Assembly: GCF_003003005.1 (NCBI RefSeq)
Contig: NZ_PVTR01000006.1
Span: 124,001 to 188,000 of the forward strand
DNA: 64,000 bases
Reading direction: 5' to 3'
DNA from: Mongoliibacter ruber
GTDB lineage: Bacteria; Bacteroidota; Bacteroidia; Cytophagales; Cyclobacteriaceae
Of this stretch, positions 27,952 through 36,882 are shown piece by piece. A program made the position numbers and the translations under genes. The notes beneath the pieces were generated by a model. The model did not search any database and had not been told where the DNA came from. It was given only the letters and a program-made list of their open reading frames with translations. Each line of letters opens with the position of its first letter. Positions within the stretch are counted from its first letter, which is position 1.

Positions 27952-28983
27952 CTACATTCCTAGTATTGTCTTTGGGTTGGCAAAATCCAAATAAGGTTTG
28001 AGCTTTTTACCTGGCTGAAACCTATAAATAAAATTGATTCGATAATTACCAGTCATAATCCTGACACTTGCATCACCTATATCCACAAGCCCAATATTAT
28101 TGTGCACATAGTTGGTATTGATTGACCATTTAGCAGAATTATAGCCAACAAAACCTCTTAAGAAATAATTATGGCTAAAGCCCCAATTAAATACCGGATC
28201 ATTGTCATTTTCAAAAGAAGAGTATCCAAAATTATAATTGATGGAGGCTACCCCTGTAATGAAAAAATGCTTGAACAAAACTAGGGTGCCAGCATAACCG
28301 ACATTTGGCCCAAGTTGAAAATAACTGATAAATGGCTGTCCTGTCAAAAAAGGGATATCATCAAATATCAAATTTTCCTCGCCTCTTTGCAGTACCCTAC
28401 CCCCATACATCTCAAAACCTGCCATAAAACTTCCAGCTGACCTTTTCTGCCATGCACTTTGCTGAAAAGCAGCATTTAAAGACAGGTTTTCTCCATTCAA
28501 TAGTCTTTGGACATTGGCTCCTATCTTCCTGAGCCTAAGATCAGGTGCCAAGAAGTTTTCATCCACATTAGGAGAGCTTAATGTACTGCCCTGAACCCTG
28601 TATCCGGTATAAAACTGTCCGAACAAATCAAAAATCCAATTCTTCGGATAGGCATGCGCTTGTAAATCTAAATAGGTGGTAGTCACATCTTGTCTTCCTG
28701 GATTCATAAACCCAAACCCTAAAGCAAGATTCAATGTAAAGTCATTATAAGTGGCGCCTACGCCAAGATTGAGGGTAGAATTAGGCTCAAAAACCCTTGT
28801 AACACCATCTTTCACCATCAAGGAGGTGTATTTTCTAGAAGTGTAAAGACGGGAACTCAAAAGCCCTGGGTACTCTTCAAAATATTCTGATTTCTCGGAC
28901 TCATTTGCACGATCCTCTTCTTGGGCTATAAGATTAGATGTCGCCAAAACCAGAATCAAAAAAAAGATTAACCCTCTACCCAT
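27952..28983 (-). CDS. DUF4421-family outer-membrane protein
   Basis: 343 residues from ATG at 28983; an in-frame TTG three codons earlier is disfavoured. The signal peptide (GRGLIFFLILVLATSNLIAQ) is followed by beta-strand-rich sequence with alternating hydrophobic/aromatic residues (LNLGVGATYNDFTLNLALGFGF, GYAGTLVLFKHFFITGVASINYNFGYS), as in Bacteroidota DUF4421 barrels. Probably integral to the outer membrane. Function unknown. Stand-alone gene with a long gene-free stretch upstream. Confidence 0.78.
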   Translation of the reverse strand: MGRGLIFFLILVLATSNLIAQEEDRANESEKSEYFEEYPGLLSSRLYTSRKYTSLMVKDGVTRVFEPNSTLNLGVGATYNDFTLNLALGFGFMNPGRQDVTTTYLDLQAHAYPKNWIFDLFGQFYTGYRVQGSTLSSPNVDENFLAPDLRLRKIGANVQRLLNGENLSLNAAFQQSAWQKRSAGSFMAGFEMYGGRVLQRGEENLIFDDIPFLTGQPFISYFQLGPNVGYAGTLVLFKHFFITGVASINYNFGYSSFENDNDPVFNWGFSHNYFLRGFVGYNSAKWSINTNYVHNNIGLVDIGDASVRIMTGNYRINFIYRFQPGKKLKPYLDFANPKTILGM

Positions 28984-29604
28984 ACTAAACAAATGATAAT
29001 AATGAAAGATTGTTTAATCAATGTTAAGAAACAATTTGGATATAAAAACAAATGGAGGTTAGAAAAAATAACTTTCATAATAACCTCCATTCAAACTAAT
29101 AAGAAAATGTGTAGCGGAAAAAGTTGCTTAATCACCCGTCACAAATATATGCAATAATTATTATTTAATGCAAGGAATACCACTTGGTATTTTTTGATTT
29201 TTTAATGAAAAATTTACATTGCTCGTTTTGAGGCTTTTGCAGTCTCTATAAATGCGCTCAAACGAAATTAAAAAAGACATCATAATTTTCAGCCCATAAT
29301 TTCTTTTGAAAAACAGTGGATTTTAGCTTCAATAAAACATAAAGCATTATAAATTAATTATTTGCAAACTAAATACATTGACAATAATTGCCTCAGTATA
29401 CAATATGAGTTTAATTTGTAAAAAATACACAAAGAACAATTAACTGATTTGCTGGCTAAACACCGCCATTAAGAATATAACTTAAATTAAATTTTTATTA
29501 GAATATTTATATTTTAAAAAAATGGAGATAAAAATTCTGCAATGATTTACTAAGTATTTTTTAACCTTGTTCTACAAGTTGCAAAGATCAAGCCGCACAG
29601 AAAC
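28984..29604. other. Long gene-free AT-rich stretch
   Basis: About 620 bp, very AT-rich, no gene, tRNA or repeat recognised. It contains poly-A/T tracts and may hold the promoter of the DUF4421 gene at its left end. Confidence 0.4.
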
Positions 29605-29633
29605 AAAAAAAGGTGCGTTGCCGCACCTTTTTT
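29605..29633 (-). terminator. Terminator after the aminotransferase
   Basis: Stem AAAAAAGGTGCG/CGCACCTTTTTT (12 bp) with a 4-base loop, 26 bp past the stop codon. Confidence 0.85.
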
Positions 29634-29658
29634 AACTGAATCACATTTGTAAGTGATA

Positions 29659-30861
29659 TTATTTTAAATTTGACAAGGCCTCTTTTATTCTTTTTAAAGC
29701 CTCGACCAATTCATCTTCTGATGCTGCATAAGATATTCTAACACAGTCAGGGGCTCCAAAAGCAGCTCCGGTCACCAATGATACATTCGCTTTTTCTAGG
29801 ATATACAAACAAAGATCATCTGCATTTCCAATTTTATAATCACCTACTGAAGTACCAAAGAATGCTGAAACATCAGGGAAGAAGTAGAATGCACCTTCAG
29901 GCACGTGCGTTTTGATACCTGGAATATCTTTAAGAAGACCCAGTACCAATTCTCTTCTGTTAAAATATGCCTGCTCCATTTCTTTTGAAGCCGAATGATC
30001 ACCATCGATTGCCGCTAATGCAGCTCTTTGAGCGATACCGGTACCTCCAGAGGTAAATTGACCCTGCATTTTCTCACATGCTTTGGCAATAAAAAGAGGT
30101 GCACAGATATAGCCTACTCTCCACCCTGTCATGGCATACCCTTTGGAAAATCCATTGACAGTTATGGTTCTTTCAAACATCCCTGGAAATGATGCTATGC
30201 TGGCATGCTTCCCTGTAAAGTTGATCAATTCATAAATCTCATCGGCTATTACAAAAAGATCTTTTTTCTTCTTCACCACATCAGCAATATCCTCCAACTC
30301 TTCTTTGCTAAATACTGAACCTGTAGGATTACAAGGTGAAGAGTATATAATTGCCTTGGTTTTATCAGTCAAGACTTCTTCAAGTTGCTTTGCAGTGGCT
30401 TTAAAGTTATTCTCAAGATTTCCCTCTATCAATACAGGTACACCCCCAGCCAATTTGATGATTTCAGCATAACTCACCCAATACGGAGAAAAGATCACGA
30501 CTTCATCACCTTCATTGAGCATACACATAAAAACATTGGCGATAGAATGCTTTGCACCGGTAGAAACAACGATATTTTCAGCTTTAGCATCAGCTATTTG
30601 GTTGACATCTCTAAGTTTCTTGGCAATAGCTTCCCTCAAATCCTGATACCCGGCTACAGGCGGGTACGCAAAATACTTCCCTTCGTCGATTGCTGATTTG
30701 GCGGCTTCTTGTATGTGTTTGGGAGTTTTAAAGTCCGGTTCACCGAGGCTCAAACTAATAATATCAATACCTTGCCCTTTTAGTTCTCTGGCTTTTTTTG
30801 CCATTGCCAAGGTGGCTGATTCTTCCATCTGATTGATGCGATCTGATAATATGCTATTCAT
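29659..30861 (-). CDS. Class I/II PLP aminotransferase (aspartate aminotransferase type)
   Basis: 400 residues, usual size for subgroup I-gamma aspartate aminotransferases. Motifs: SLSLGEPDFKTPKHI near residue 40, YSSPCNPTGSVFSKEEL, the cofactor Asp in FVIADEIYELINF, the Schiff-base lysine in TVNGFSKGYAMTGWRVGY, and the substrate carboxylate Arg in DCVRISYAAS. It transfers the amino group between aspartate (or prephenate/arogenate in some members) and 2-oxoglutarate, in the cytosol. The start is ATG at 30861. Single-gene unit with terminator. Confidence 0.92.
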   Translation of the reverse strand: MNSILSDRINQMEESATLAMAKKARELKGQGIDIISLSLGEPDFKTPKHIQEAAKSAIDEGKYFAYPPVAGYQDLREAIAKKLRDVNQIADAKAENIVVSTGAKHSIANVFMCMLNEGDEVVIFSPYWVSYAEIIKLAGGVPVLIEGNLENNFKATAKQLEEVLTDKTKAIIYSSPCNPTGSVFSKEELEDIADVVKKKKDLFVIADEIYELINFTGKHASIASFPGMFERTITVNGFSKGYAMTGWRVGYICAPLFIAKACEKMQGQFTSGGTGIAQRAALAAIDGDHSASKEMEQAYFNRRELVLGLLKDIPGIKTHVPEGAFYFFPDVSAFFGTSVGDYKIGNADDLCLYILEKANVSLVTGAAFGAPDCVRISYAASEDELVEALKRIKEALSNLK

Positions 30862-30990
30862 TTTATGGTTGATTTAATAGATTCGCCAAAATTAAGGATA
30901 ACAATGATTAATTCTAAGAGTAAGCGGAATTTGATTCTTGATTTGTAACTTTGTAGCAAAATAATTGAACCCTAGTTGCGTTTGTGTAAC

Positions 30991-31851
30991 ATGAAGTATT
31001 TCACCCTTTTATTTCTTTCTATGCTCTTGTCTTTGTCAGCCTTTGCGCAAAAGGACAAGAAAAAGGAAAAGGAAGCCGATCCAGATTCTACTGGTGTGGT
31101 CTCAGATAGGCTTCAACCTACTTCTTTACCTCTTTTGCTCTTTGATGACAATGAGAAAAAGGAAAAAAAGAAGAAGCAAAAGAAGAAAAAGAGAAAAAAT
31201 ATTTTCTACGGTGTAAAAACCAAAAAAGGAAGAATGAAAAATACCTTGAGAAATCAAGTGACTTATGTCTTTTTCTTTTATACCACAGAAACGCAAAAAA
31301 ACGACCCTTATATCAGAGATATTCATTGGTACGACACCAAGGACAAAATGATCAGATCAAAGGATTTTGACCCTGGAAGGGGATATTTGCTTCATGGGCC
31401 TTATGAGAAAGTGATTGATGAGAACCTGATCGAAGAGGGTCATTTTTATTTTGGAAAAAAACACGGTACATGGCTTTCATTTAACGACAAGCACGTTCTT
31501 CAAGACAAACTTCATTTTTCCGAAGGGTGGCCAAAAGATTCCAGGGTTACTTATTACAACCGTGCTGATAATAAAATAGAAAAACTCACTCCTATAGAGT
31601 ATGAGTTGAAAGAAGGAAATTTTTTCCACTTTTATGAAGATGGTCAAGTCGCTGTGACAGGAGAATACCGCTACGGGGAAAAGGTCGGCTTGTGGACTGA
31701 GTATTGGGACTCTAAAACCAAAGTCATCAGAAAAAGGGAAATCCAATACCAAGAAATCCCATTTTCAAAGGACTTTAGGCCATATATTCGTGCAGAATGG
31801 GACAAAGATGGCAACCTTATTTACCGAAAAGACGGCTTAGGCTCCAATTAA
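30991..31851 (+). CDS. Secreted protein with MORN/YwqK-like repeats and a lysine-rich linker
   Basis: 286 residues from ATG at 30991; in-frame TTG at 30976 gives a poor leader. Signal peptide (MKYFTLLFLSMLLSLSAFAQ), then a highly basic stretch (KKEKKKKQKKKKRKN, about residues 57-71), then repeats of the YwqK/MORN type (LLHGPYEKVIDENLIEEGHFYFGKKHGTWLSF, GEYRYGEKVGLWTEYW). Such repeats occur in cell-surface and antitoxin-named proteins of Bacteroidota without proven function. A TAACTTTG promoter-like box lies at 30946-30953. Confidence 0.75.
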   Translation: MKYFTLLFLSMLLSLSAFAQKDKKKEKEADPDSTGVVSDRLQPTSLPLLLFDDNEKKEKKKKQKKKKRKNIFYGVKTKKGRMKNTLRNQVTYVFFFYTTETQKNDPYIRDIHWYDTKDKMIRSKDFDPGRGYLLHGPYEKVIDENLIEEGHFYFGKKHGTWLSFNDKHVLQDKLHFSEGWPKDSRVTYYNRADNKIEKLTPIEYELKEGNFFHFYEDGQVAVTGEYRYGEKVGLWTEYWDSKTKVIRKREIQYQEIPFSKDFRPYIRAEWDKDGNLIYRKDGLGSN

Positions 31852-31884
31852 TCACTTCAATTTCCCTATAGATTTTATAGACTA

Positions 31885-31931
31885 TTGTTTTCAAAGAAAA
31901 ATAGTCCTTATATTTGTTGTACTAATTATAT
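31885..31931 (+). promoter_or_regulatory. Bacteroidota-type promoter and candidate operator of marR
   Basis: TTG at 31885-31887, 21 bases, then TATATTTG at 31909-31916, matching the -33 TTG / -7 TAnnTTTG consensus of the phylum. The 12-mer TACTAATTATAT (31920-31931) covers the expected transcription start, just before the ATG at 31934. The same 12-mer recurs before the reductase gene (32398-32409), so it is a candidate MarR site. Confidence 0.6.
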
Positions 31932-31933
31932 GT

Positions 31934-32365
31934 ATGACACAGGAGCAATTCAGTAAATATTCATTTTTGTTGGACCGTACTGCCAGAAGGGTCAAACAAT
32001 ACGCGCAAAGAAAATTCAAACTGAGTGACTTTGACATTACTGTAGACCAATGGTTGGTAATGAAAAACCTCTCTGAAAATGAGCTTCTTAGCCAGTCTGA
32101 ATTGGCAACCCTGGTATTCAAGGATCAACCTACACTTACGCGAATAGTTGATATCCTGACTAAAAAAAACTACGTCGAAAGACAACCTCACCCTCTGGAT
32201 AGAAGAAGTTTTCAATTGATATTGACTCCTGCTGGAGAAGAAAAGGTGAAAGCACTTAAACCTAAGATTGCTTCAATAAGAGAGAAGGCTTGGGAGAACC
32301 TGAATGAGTCCGACTTTCAGGAATTCAAAAGGATCCTAAATACAATATATGCCAATCTAGAATAG
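31934..32365 (+). CDS. MarR-family transcriptional regulator
   Basis: 143 residues. Winged helix-turn-helix core: LSQSELATLVFKDQPTLTRIVDILTKKNYVERQPHPLDRRSFQLILTPAGEEKV (about residues 53-107), with the family's DxRR wing (DRRSFQLILT). Flanking helices should form the dimer interface. It sits 96 bp before the ferredoxin reductase/ferredoxin pair on the same strand. A shared 12-bp sequence in both upstream regions suggests it controls itself and these genes. Signal unknown; the redox partners suggest oxidative or aromatic-compound sensing (inference). Confidence 0.9.
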   Translation: MTQEQFSKYSFLLDRTARRVKQYAQRKFKLSDFDITVDQWLVMKNLSENELLSQSELATLVFKDQPTLTRIVDILTKKNYVERQPHPLDRRSFQLILTPAGEEKVKALKPKIASIREKAWENLNESDFQEFKRILNTIYANLE

Positions 32366-32397
32366 TAATAATTGATAATGCTTTAAATTACTTGTCA

Positions 32398-32412
32398 TAC
32401 TAATTATATTTG
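32398..32412 (+). promoter_or_regulatory. Candidate MarR site overlapping the reductase -7 box
   Basis: TACTAATTATAT at 32398-32409 is identical to the sequence before marR. It overlaps TATATTTG (32405-32412), a perfect -7 box. No TTG is found at the right distance upstream; the nearest is TTTA at 32382-32385, 19 bases away. A regulator bound here would block the promoter. Confidence 0.5.
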
Positions 32413-32461
32413 CACGAACATTTCAAACCCTGAAAGGTTTCATCTTAAAAATATCTATATC

Positions 32462-33466
32462 ATGATCACTACCGACATTTGTATCATAGGAGCTGGACCA
32501 GTAGGTCTGTTTTCAGTTTTTGAAGCGGGCCTTCTCAAGATGCGTTGTCATTTGATTGACTACCTTCCACAAGTTGGCGGGCAGCTGTCTGAGATATATC
32601 CGCAAAAGCCTATTTATGACATCCCTGGATATCCAGAAGTCAAAGCGCAGGAATTGGTGGATAATCTAATGGAACAGATCAAACCTTTCAAACCTACCTT
32701 CACCCTAGGTGAGAGAGTGGACCACCTAGCCAAGCAAAGTGATGGTTCATTTATAGTCACTACCAATGACAAAACCCAGGTACATGCCCAAGTCATCGTG
32801 ATAGCGGGTGGTCTTGGAGTTTTTGAACCAAGAAAACCTGCATTGGAAAAATTGGATCATTTTGAAGGAAAAGGTGTCACCTACATGGTGAAAAATCCGG
32901 AAACTTTCAGAGATAAAAAAGTTGTCTTGGCTGGTGGTGGAGATTCTGCATTAGATTGGGCCATATATCTTTCAAAAGTAGCCCAAAGGGTGACATTGGT
33001 CCATAGAAATGAAACTTTCAGGGGAGCACCTGATTCTGCAGCCAAGGTATTTGACCTTGCCAATGAAGGGAAAATTGACCTAATCTTATCCGCTAACTTG
33101 AAAGAATTAGGTGGAAATGGTCACTTGAATACAGTGAAGCTGGAAAATAAGAGTAAAGAGGAAATTACAATTGATACTGATTATTTGATCCCTCTTTTTG
33201 GATTGAGTCCAAAATTAGGCCCAATTGCTGATTGGGGATTGAATATTGATAAAAATGCAATTGAAGTAGATACAAGAGACTACTCTACCGGAGTGGAAAG
33301 AATATATGCAATCGGAGATATCAACACATATCCCGGAAAACTAAAATTAATTCTCTGCGGGTTCCATGAAGCTGCCATTATGATGCATGCTGCATTCAAA
33401 TATGTATACCCTGATCAAAAACTAAGTTTCAAATACACCACCGTCAACGGAGTCAACTCATTCTAA
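32462..33466 (+). CDS. Ferredoxin-NADP reductase, thioredoxin-reductase-like type
   Basis: 334 residues. FAD site CIIGAGPVGLFSVFEAGL (residues 6-23), NAD(P) site VVLAGGGDSALDWAIYLSKVA (about 154-174) and the C-terminal FAD motif YAIGDINTYPGKLKLILCGFHEA. The redox CxxC of thioredoxin reductase is absent, as in type 2 ferredoxin-NADP reductases of Bacillota, Chlorobi and Bacteroidota. It shuttles electrons between NADPH and ferredoxin in the cytosol. A 2Fe-2S ferredoxin gene follows after 12 bp and is the likely partner. Confidence 0.9.
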   Translation: MITTDICIIGAGPVGLFSVFEAGLLKMRCHLIDYLPQVGGQLSEIYPQKPIYDIPGYPEVKAQELVDNLMEQIKPFKPTFTLGERVDHLAKQSDGSFIVTTNDKTQVHAQVIVIAGGLGVFEPRKPALEKLDHFEGKGVTYMVKNPETFRDKKVVLAGGGDSALDWAIYLSKVAQRVTLVHRNETFRGAPDSAAKVFDLANEGKIDLILSANLKELGGNGHLNTVKLENKSKEEITIDTDYLIPLFGLSPKLGPIADWGLNIDKNAIEVDTRDYSTGVERIYAIGDINTYPGKLKLILCGFHEAAIMMHAAFKYVYPDQKLSFKYTTVNGVNSF

Positions 33467-33478
33467 TATTTTTGTAAA

Positions 33479-33799
33479 ATGGTAAAATTCACAGTAGAAG
33501 ACCATGACGGTAACCGTCAGGAAATCGAAGCTCCTGATGACATGGGGCTTAGCCTAATGGAAATTTTGAAGGCTTCAGAATATCCGGTTTTGGCAACATG
33601 CGGAGGAATGGCACTTTGTGCCACCTGCCACGTGGAAGTTTTAGAAGGGGAAGATGAATTAAGCGAAGCAACAGATACTGAGCTGGATCAATTGGAAACG
33701 CTACCTGAGTATTTCCCTACCAGTCGTTTGGCCTGTCAGGTTCGTATCAGTCCTCTCCTAGAAGGATCAGTAATCAAGCTCAGAGGAGAAGATAACTAA
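33479..33799 (+). CDS. 2Fe-2S ferredoxin (adrenodoxin/putidaredoxin type)
   Basis: 106 residues. Cluster ligands follow the vertebrate/ISC-type spacing: CGGMALCATC (C-x5-C-x2-C, about residues 41-50) and the fourth Cys in SRLACQVRI, about 36 residues on. The acidic helix between (GEDELSEATDTELDQLETLPEYF) is the usual docking surface for reductases. It lies directly downstream of the ferredoxin-NADP reductase gene, forming an electron-transfer pair that may feed a monooxygenase or iron-sulfur assembly. Confidence 0.93.
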   Translation: MVKFTVEDHDGNRQEIEAPDDMGLSLMEILKASEYPVLATCGGMALCATCHVEVLEGEDELSEATDTELDQLETLPEYFPTSRLACQVRISPLLEGSVIKLRGEDN

Positions 33800-33851
33800 A
33801 TATGTATATACGGAATGATGGTGGAAAAAAACACCTGATTTTTGATTCAAA

Positions 33852-33926
33852 TTGATACTAGTGGTGTAAGATCCGCCACGGTGGACAAGTTGTTTGTAGA
33901 TACCCGCCTACCACTAATACTAGAAT
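33852..33926. repeat. Intergenic repeat-like segment with inverted ends
   Basis: Ends GATACTAGTGGT and ACCACTAATACTAG form an imperfect inverted repeat around GATCCGCCACGGTGG and TAGATACCCGCC. Two of these words recur at 7846-7880, so this looks like a member of a dispersed intergenic repeat family. No coding capacity. Confidence 0.5.
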
Positions 33927-33956
33927 TTGAGCATACAGCCAAAGCATCATATAACT

Positions 33957-33992
33957 AAAAAAGCTCTTTCAATAAATTGAAAGAGCTTTTTT
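33957..33992. terminator. Bidirectional terminator
   Basis: Perfect 17-bp stem built on GCTCTTTCAAT/ATTGAAAGAGC plus A/T runs (33957-33973 and 33976-33992). It reaches into the stop codon of the histidine kinase and serves both converging units. Confidence 0.88.
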
Positions 33993-35310
33993 ATTGAATA
34001 GGGAAGGCAAATTCAATTCTTGTGCCTTTTTCAGTGTTTTGGATTTTTAGGTCTACGTTCAAATACACAGCAATCTTAAACATCAACTGCATCCCAAATC
34101 CAGATTTATCTTTTTCAGCATCTTTTAAGAAGACCAATCCTTCCTTTACTTGTTTCAAAATTTCATCTGGAATACCAAACCCTGTGTCACTTACCACTAT
34201 GGTATACTTACCTTCCATTAATTCACCAAATACCCGGATACATCCTCCTCTGGGTGTATACTTAATGGCATTGCTGATGGCATTTCTTACCATCATCAGT
34301 AAAAGGGACTGATTTGTATTTTTTAATACATACGGAGGGTTTTGATCAAGCTTCAAATCAATGGACTTATCCTTGGCAATCCCCTCCCAGTCTTCGAAAA
34401 GCTCAGCCAAAAGCTCATTACATTTAACAGATTCAGTCTTTATAAATTGTGCATTATTCACTTTTGATATCAACAACAGCGCATTGACTGTCTTTTTCAT
34501 GTGAGAAATCGTCCCCTGCATGTCCACAAGTTTCTCCATTTGGACGTGGTCAATTTCTTCACTTCCAAACATGGCTTCTACCTTTGATTGCAAGATGGAA
34601 ATGGGAGTTTTAAGTTCATGAGAAGCATGCGAAATAAAGATCCTTTCCTGATTAAAGGCCTTCTGTATTCTCCTCATCATAGCAGAGATAGCCAAATCCA
34701 AAGTCTCAAATTCCTCTGTATTAGTCACAATCTTATCGTGTACAAATTGTTGGGGTTCCTTGATACTAGAAAGTTTTTTACCGACGATTAAATGAAATGG
34801 AGCCATAATCCTTTGGGAAAATCTATAATCCAACAAAAAAGAGAGGATCAGAAAAATAAGGATCACGCTTACAAATATCCGAAACACTATTTCCTTGAAG
34901 TCTTGAATAGTTTCTAGACTACGCCCTATTTCCATCAAATACACTTCATCTTCGGCCAGAAATGTGGAAGCCAAAACCCTGTATGATACAGAAGTCTCGT
35001 CGAGAATTCTTTGTTCTACAAAAATGGTGTCTGAAGCATAAAGGAAGTTTACTCTCTCTATAAGAATGTATTCTTCCTTAAGGAGGTTGTAACTGCCATA
35101 TCCAATATCCCGATTTTCTTCCGAAATAAACCTTTCAATTCCATCTTGTTCAATGATGGCTATTACTTCTTCTTTTTTTTCTTGAAGAAGTCTATCCGTA
35201 TTATTGACAGCCAAAAATTCAATTAAATACGGTCCAGAAATCAAAAACACCATCAATAATACTCCTTTGGATAAAAAATTATAAATCAGGAATTTAGCTG
35301 ATAGCTTCAT
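33991..35310 (-). CDS. Sensor histidine kinase (HisKA/HATPase)
   Basis: 439 residues. Two transmembrane helices (about 10-30 and 145-168) bound a periplasmic domain of about 115 residues. HisKA box with the phospho-His in FISHASHELKTPISILQSK (about residue 228). The HATPase domain has the N box (VRNAISNAIKYTPRGG), the G1 box (VVSDTGFGIPDE) and a SGFGMQLMFKIA G2-like segment. It autophosphorylates and passes phosphate to the response regulator 7 bp upstream in the operon. The signal is likely envelope-related, given the barrel and proline-rich protein genes in the same unit. Confidence 0.93.
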   Translation of the reverse strand: MKLSAKFLIYNFLSKGVLLMVFLISGPYLIEFLAVNNTDRLLQEKKEEVIAIIEQDGIERFISEENRDIGYGSYNLLKEEYILIERVNFLYASDTIFVEQRILDETSVSYRVLASTFLAEDEVYLMEIGRSLETIQDFKEIVFRIFVSVILIFLILSFLLDYRFSQRIMAPFHLIVGKKLSSIKEPQQFVHDKIVTNTEEFETLDLAISAMMRRIQKAFNQERIFISHASHELKTPISILQSKVEAMFGSEEIDHVQMEKLVDMQGTISHMKKTVNALLLISKVNNAQFIKTESVKCNELLAELFEDWEGIAKDKSIDLKLDQNPPYVLKNTNQSLLLMMVRNAISNAIKYTPRGGCIRVFGELMEGKYTIVVSDTGFGIPDEILKQVKEGLVFLKDAEKDKSGFGMQLMFKIAVYLNVDLKIQNTEKGTRIEFAFPIQ

Positions 35311-35317
35311 AGGGGTT

Positions 35318-35992
35318 TCAAATTTTCACCTTGTACCCAAGTCCTCTTACAGTCTCAAGCCAATCTGTAGAACCAAAAGCACCGAGTTTTTTACGGATAT
35401 TCTTAATGTGCACATCAATATAGTTGGATTGGTAGTCATCATCCAAATGATCTCCCCAAAGATGTTCGGCTAACTGAAATCTGTTGAGGACTCTGTTTTT
35501 ATTAATCACCAAAAATTGCAGAAGGGAGAACTCTTTGCCTGTCAACTTAATTTCATCAGCAAGGTAATGAACAGACTTGGCAGATAGGTCAATTGTAAAA
35601 TCATTGATCGAAATCCGATCTTTTTTAAAACCACTCTTCCTTCTTAGAATTGCCTGCATTCTGGCTTTCAACTCCAAAAGAGAAAACGGTTTGGAAAGGT
35701 AATCATCAGCTCCCATTTGAAGGCCTTTGATTTTGTCGTCCACTTCTGATCTTGCTGTTAGGATAATTACAGAAGGCATGTCCTTGCATTTACCAATTTC
35801 TTCCAACAGATCCATCCCATCTCCATCAGGTAATCCAAGGTCTAAAAGGATAAAATCATATGGATTCACAGCTATGCTTTCGGAGGCCTCTTTGACTCGC
35901 GAAGCCACATCACAGATATAATTATCTGCATCTAGAAAATATTTTATCTCCTTCACCAATTGCGGTTCATCTTCTACCAATAATACTCTCAT
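35318..35992 (-). CDS. Response regulator, OmpR/PhoB family
   Basis: 224 residues. Receiver domain with acidic pocket E7/D8, phospho-acceptor D51 (FILLDLGLPDGDG), T/S switch in ILTAR and K in YLSKPF. C-terminal winged helix (ISINDFTIDLSAKSVHY...IDVHIKNIRKKLGAF...TVRGLGYKVKI) binds DNA. Its start overlaps the stop of the upstream barrel-protein gene (ATGA, 35989-35992). Confidence 0.95.
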   Translation of the reverse strand: MRVLLVEDEPQLVKEIKYFLDADNYICDVASRVKEASESIAVNPYDFILLDLGLPDGDGMDLLEEIGKCKDMPSVIILTARSEVDDKIKGLQMGADDYLSKPFSLLELKARMQAILRRKSGFKKDRISINDFTIDLSAKSVHYLADEIKLTGKEFSLLQFLVINKNRVLNRFQLAEHLWGDHLDDDYQSNYIDVHIKNIRKKLGAFGSTDWLETVRGLGYKVKI

Positions 35993-36828
35993 TTCTTTTT
36001 CTTGATATTTTTTTTGACAGGTATGGAGTACGAGGCTTGGGCAAGAAACATAAACCTTGGCTGTGAGGGATCAAACATCGGAACATTAAAAGGGCGAACA
36101 TACCTAGACTGAAACTCCAATTCAAATAGGCCTTTTGTAAAGGTCAGCGGCAGTGAAAACTCAAAACTTTGAATACCAAACTTACCTAAATCATCCTGTT
36201 CTTCAGGAAGCACTTCGAAGTTACCCATTTGGTAAAAGTTATTTGTGCCAGCCATTAGTGATAGCTTAGGTTCAAAGGAAACTACTATAGCATTAAACAA
36301 CCTCTGATCAATTTCGAAATAGCGGGAATGGTGACTGGTGAAAAAGTAGTCAATACCTTCATTGAACAAAATCTGCGTTTGAAAACTACTATACAAAGGA
36401 CCCCATTCCCAACCGAAGCTTCCTTGCAAAAAGGCAAGGTTTTGAATCCCGGCAATAGCACTTTCTCCGGCAACCAAGAACTGCGAATAACTGATATTTA
36501 TATCTGTTTTTTCACTCAAGTCAGTAGCATAGCCTAAGGAAAGTGCATATTGCCAGGGTAGGTTCTCTTCCATGAATTTCAAGGCGGAGAGGTTGACATA
36601 GACCCCACTTCGAAAATAGTACATCAGGTCAGTAGAAATTACCGGAATATCAAGACCGAAATCCCTTCCCATGAACGTGAATGCATTTTGGAACCTGGTA
36701 TTGACTATGATAAAATCATAACCAATGCTTTCAATGGATGCTGTTTGGACAGAATCCTGATCCTGGGCAGCAAGCTGCCCCTTAAATGAGACTAAAAACA
36801 GTAATATAAAACCAAGCTTCTTTATCAT
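35989..36828 (-). CDS. DUF6268-like outer-membrane beta-barrel protein
   Basis: 279 residues with a signal peptide (MIKKLGFILLFLVSFKGQLAAQ). The mature part is beta-strand-rich (FIIVNTRFQNAFTFMG, YVNLSALKFMEENLPWQYALSLGYATDLSEKTDINISYSQFLVAG) and ends in a barrel-like strand before a lysine tail (PVKKNIKKKK). It belongs with the DUF6268-type barrels of Bacteroidota. It overlaps the response regulator gene by 4 bp, so it is co-translated with it and may be a sensor input or a product of the system. Function unknown. Confidence 0.7.
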   Translation of the reverse strand: MIKKLGFILLFLVSFKGQLAAQDQDSVQTASIESIGYDFIIVNTRFQNAFTFMGRDFGLDIPVISTDLMYYFRSGVYVNLSALKFMEENLPWQYALSLGYATDLSEKTDINISYSQFLVAGESAIAGIQNLAFLQGSFGWEWGPLYSSFQTQILFNEGIDYFFTSHHSRYFEIDQRLFNAIVVSFEPKLSLMAGTNNFYQMGNFEVLPEEQDDLGKFGIQSFEFSLPLTFTKGLFELEFQSRYVRPFNVPMFDPSQPRFMFLAQASYSIPVKKNIKKKK

Positions 36829-36882
36829 CAGCTCTTAATAAGTAATTTAATCCAAGATATTTTAAAGATATTTCCCAGATAA

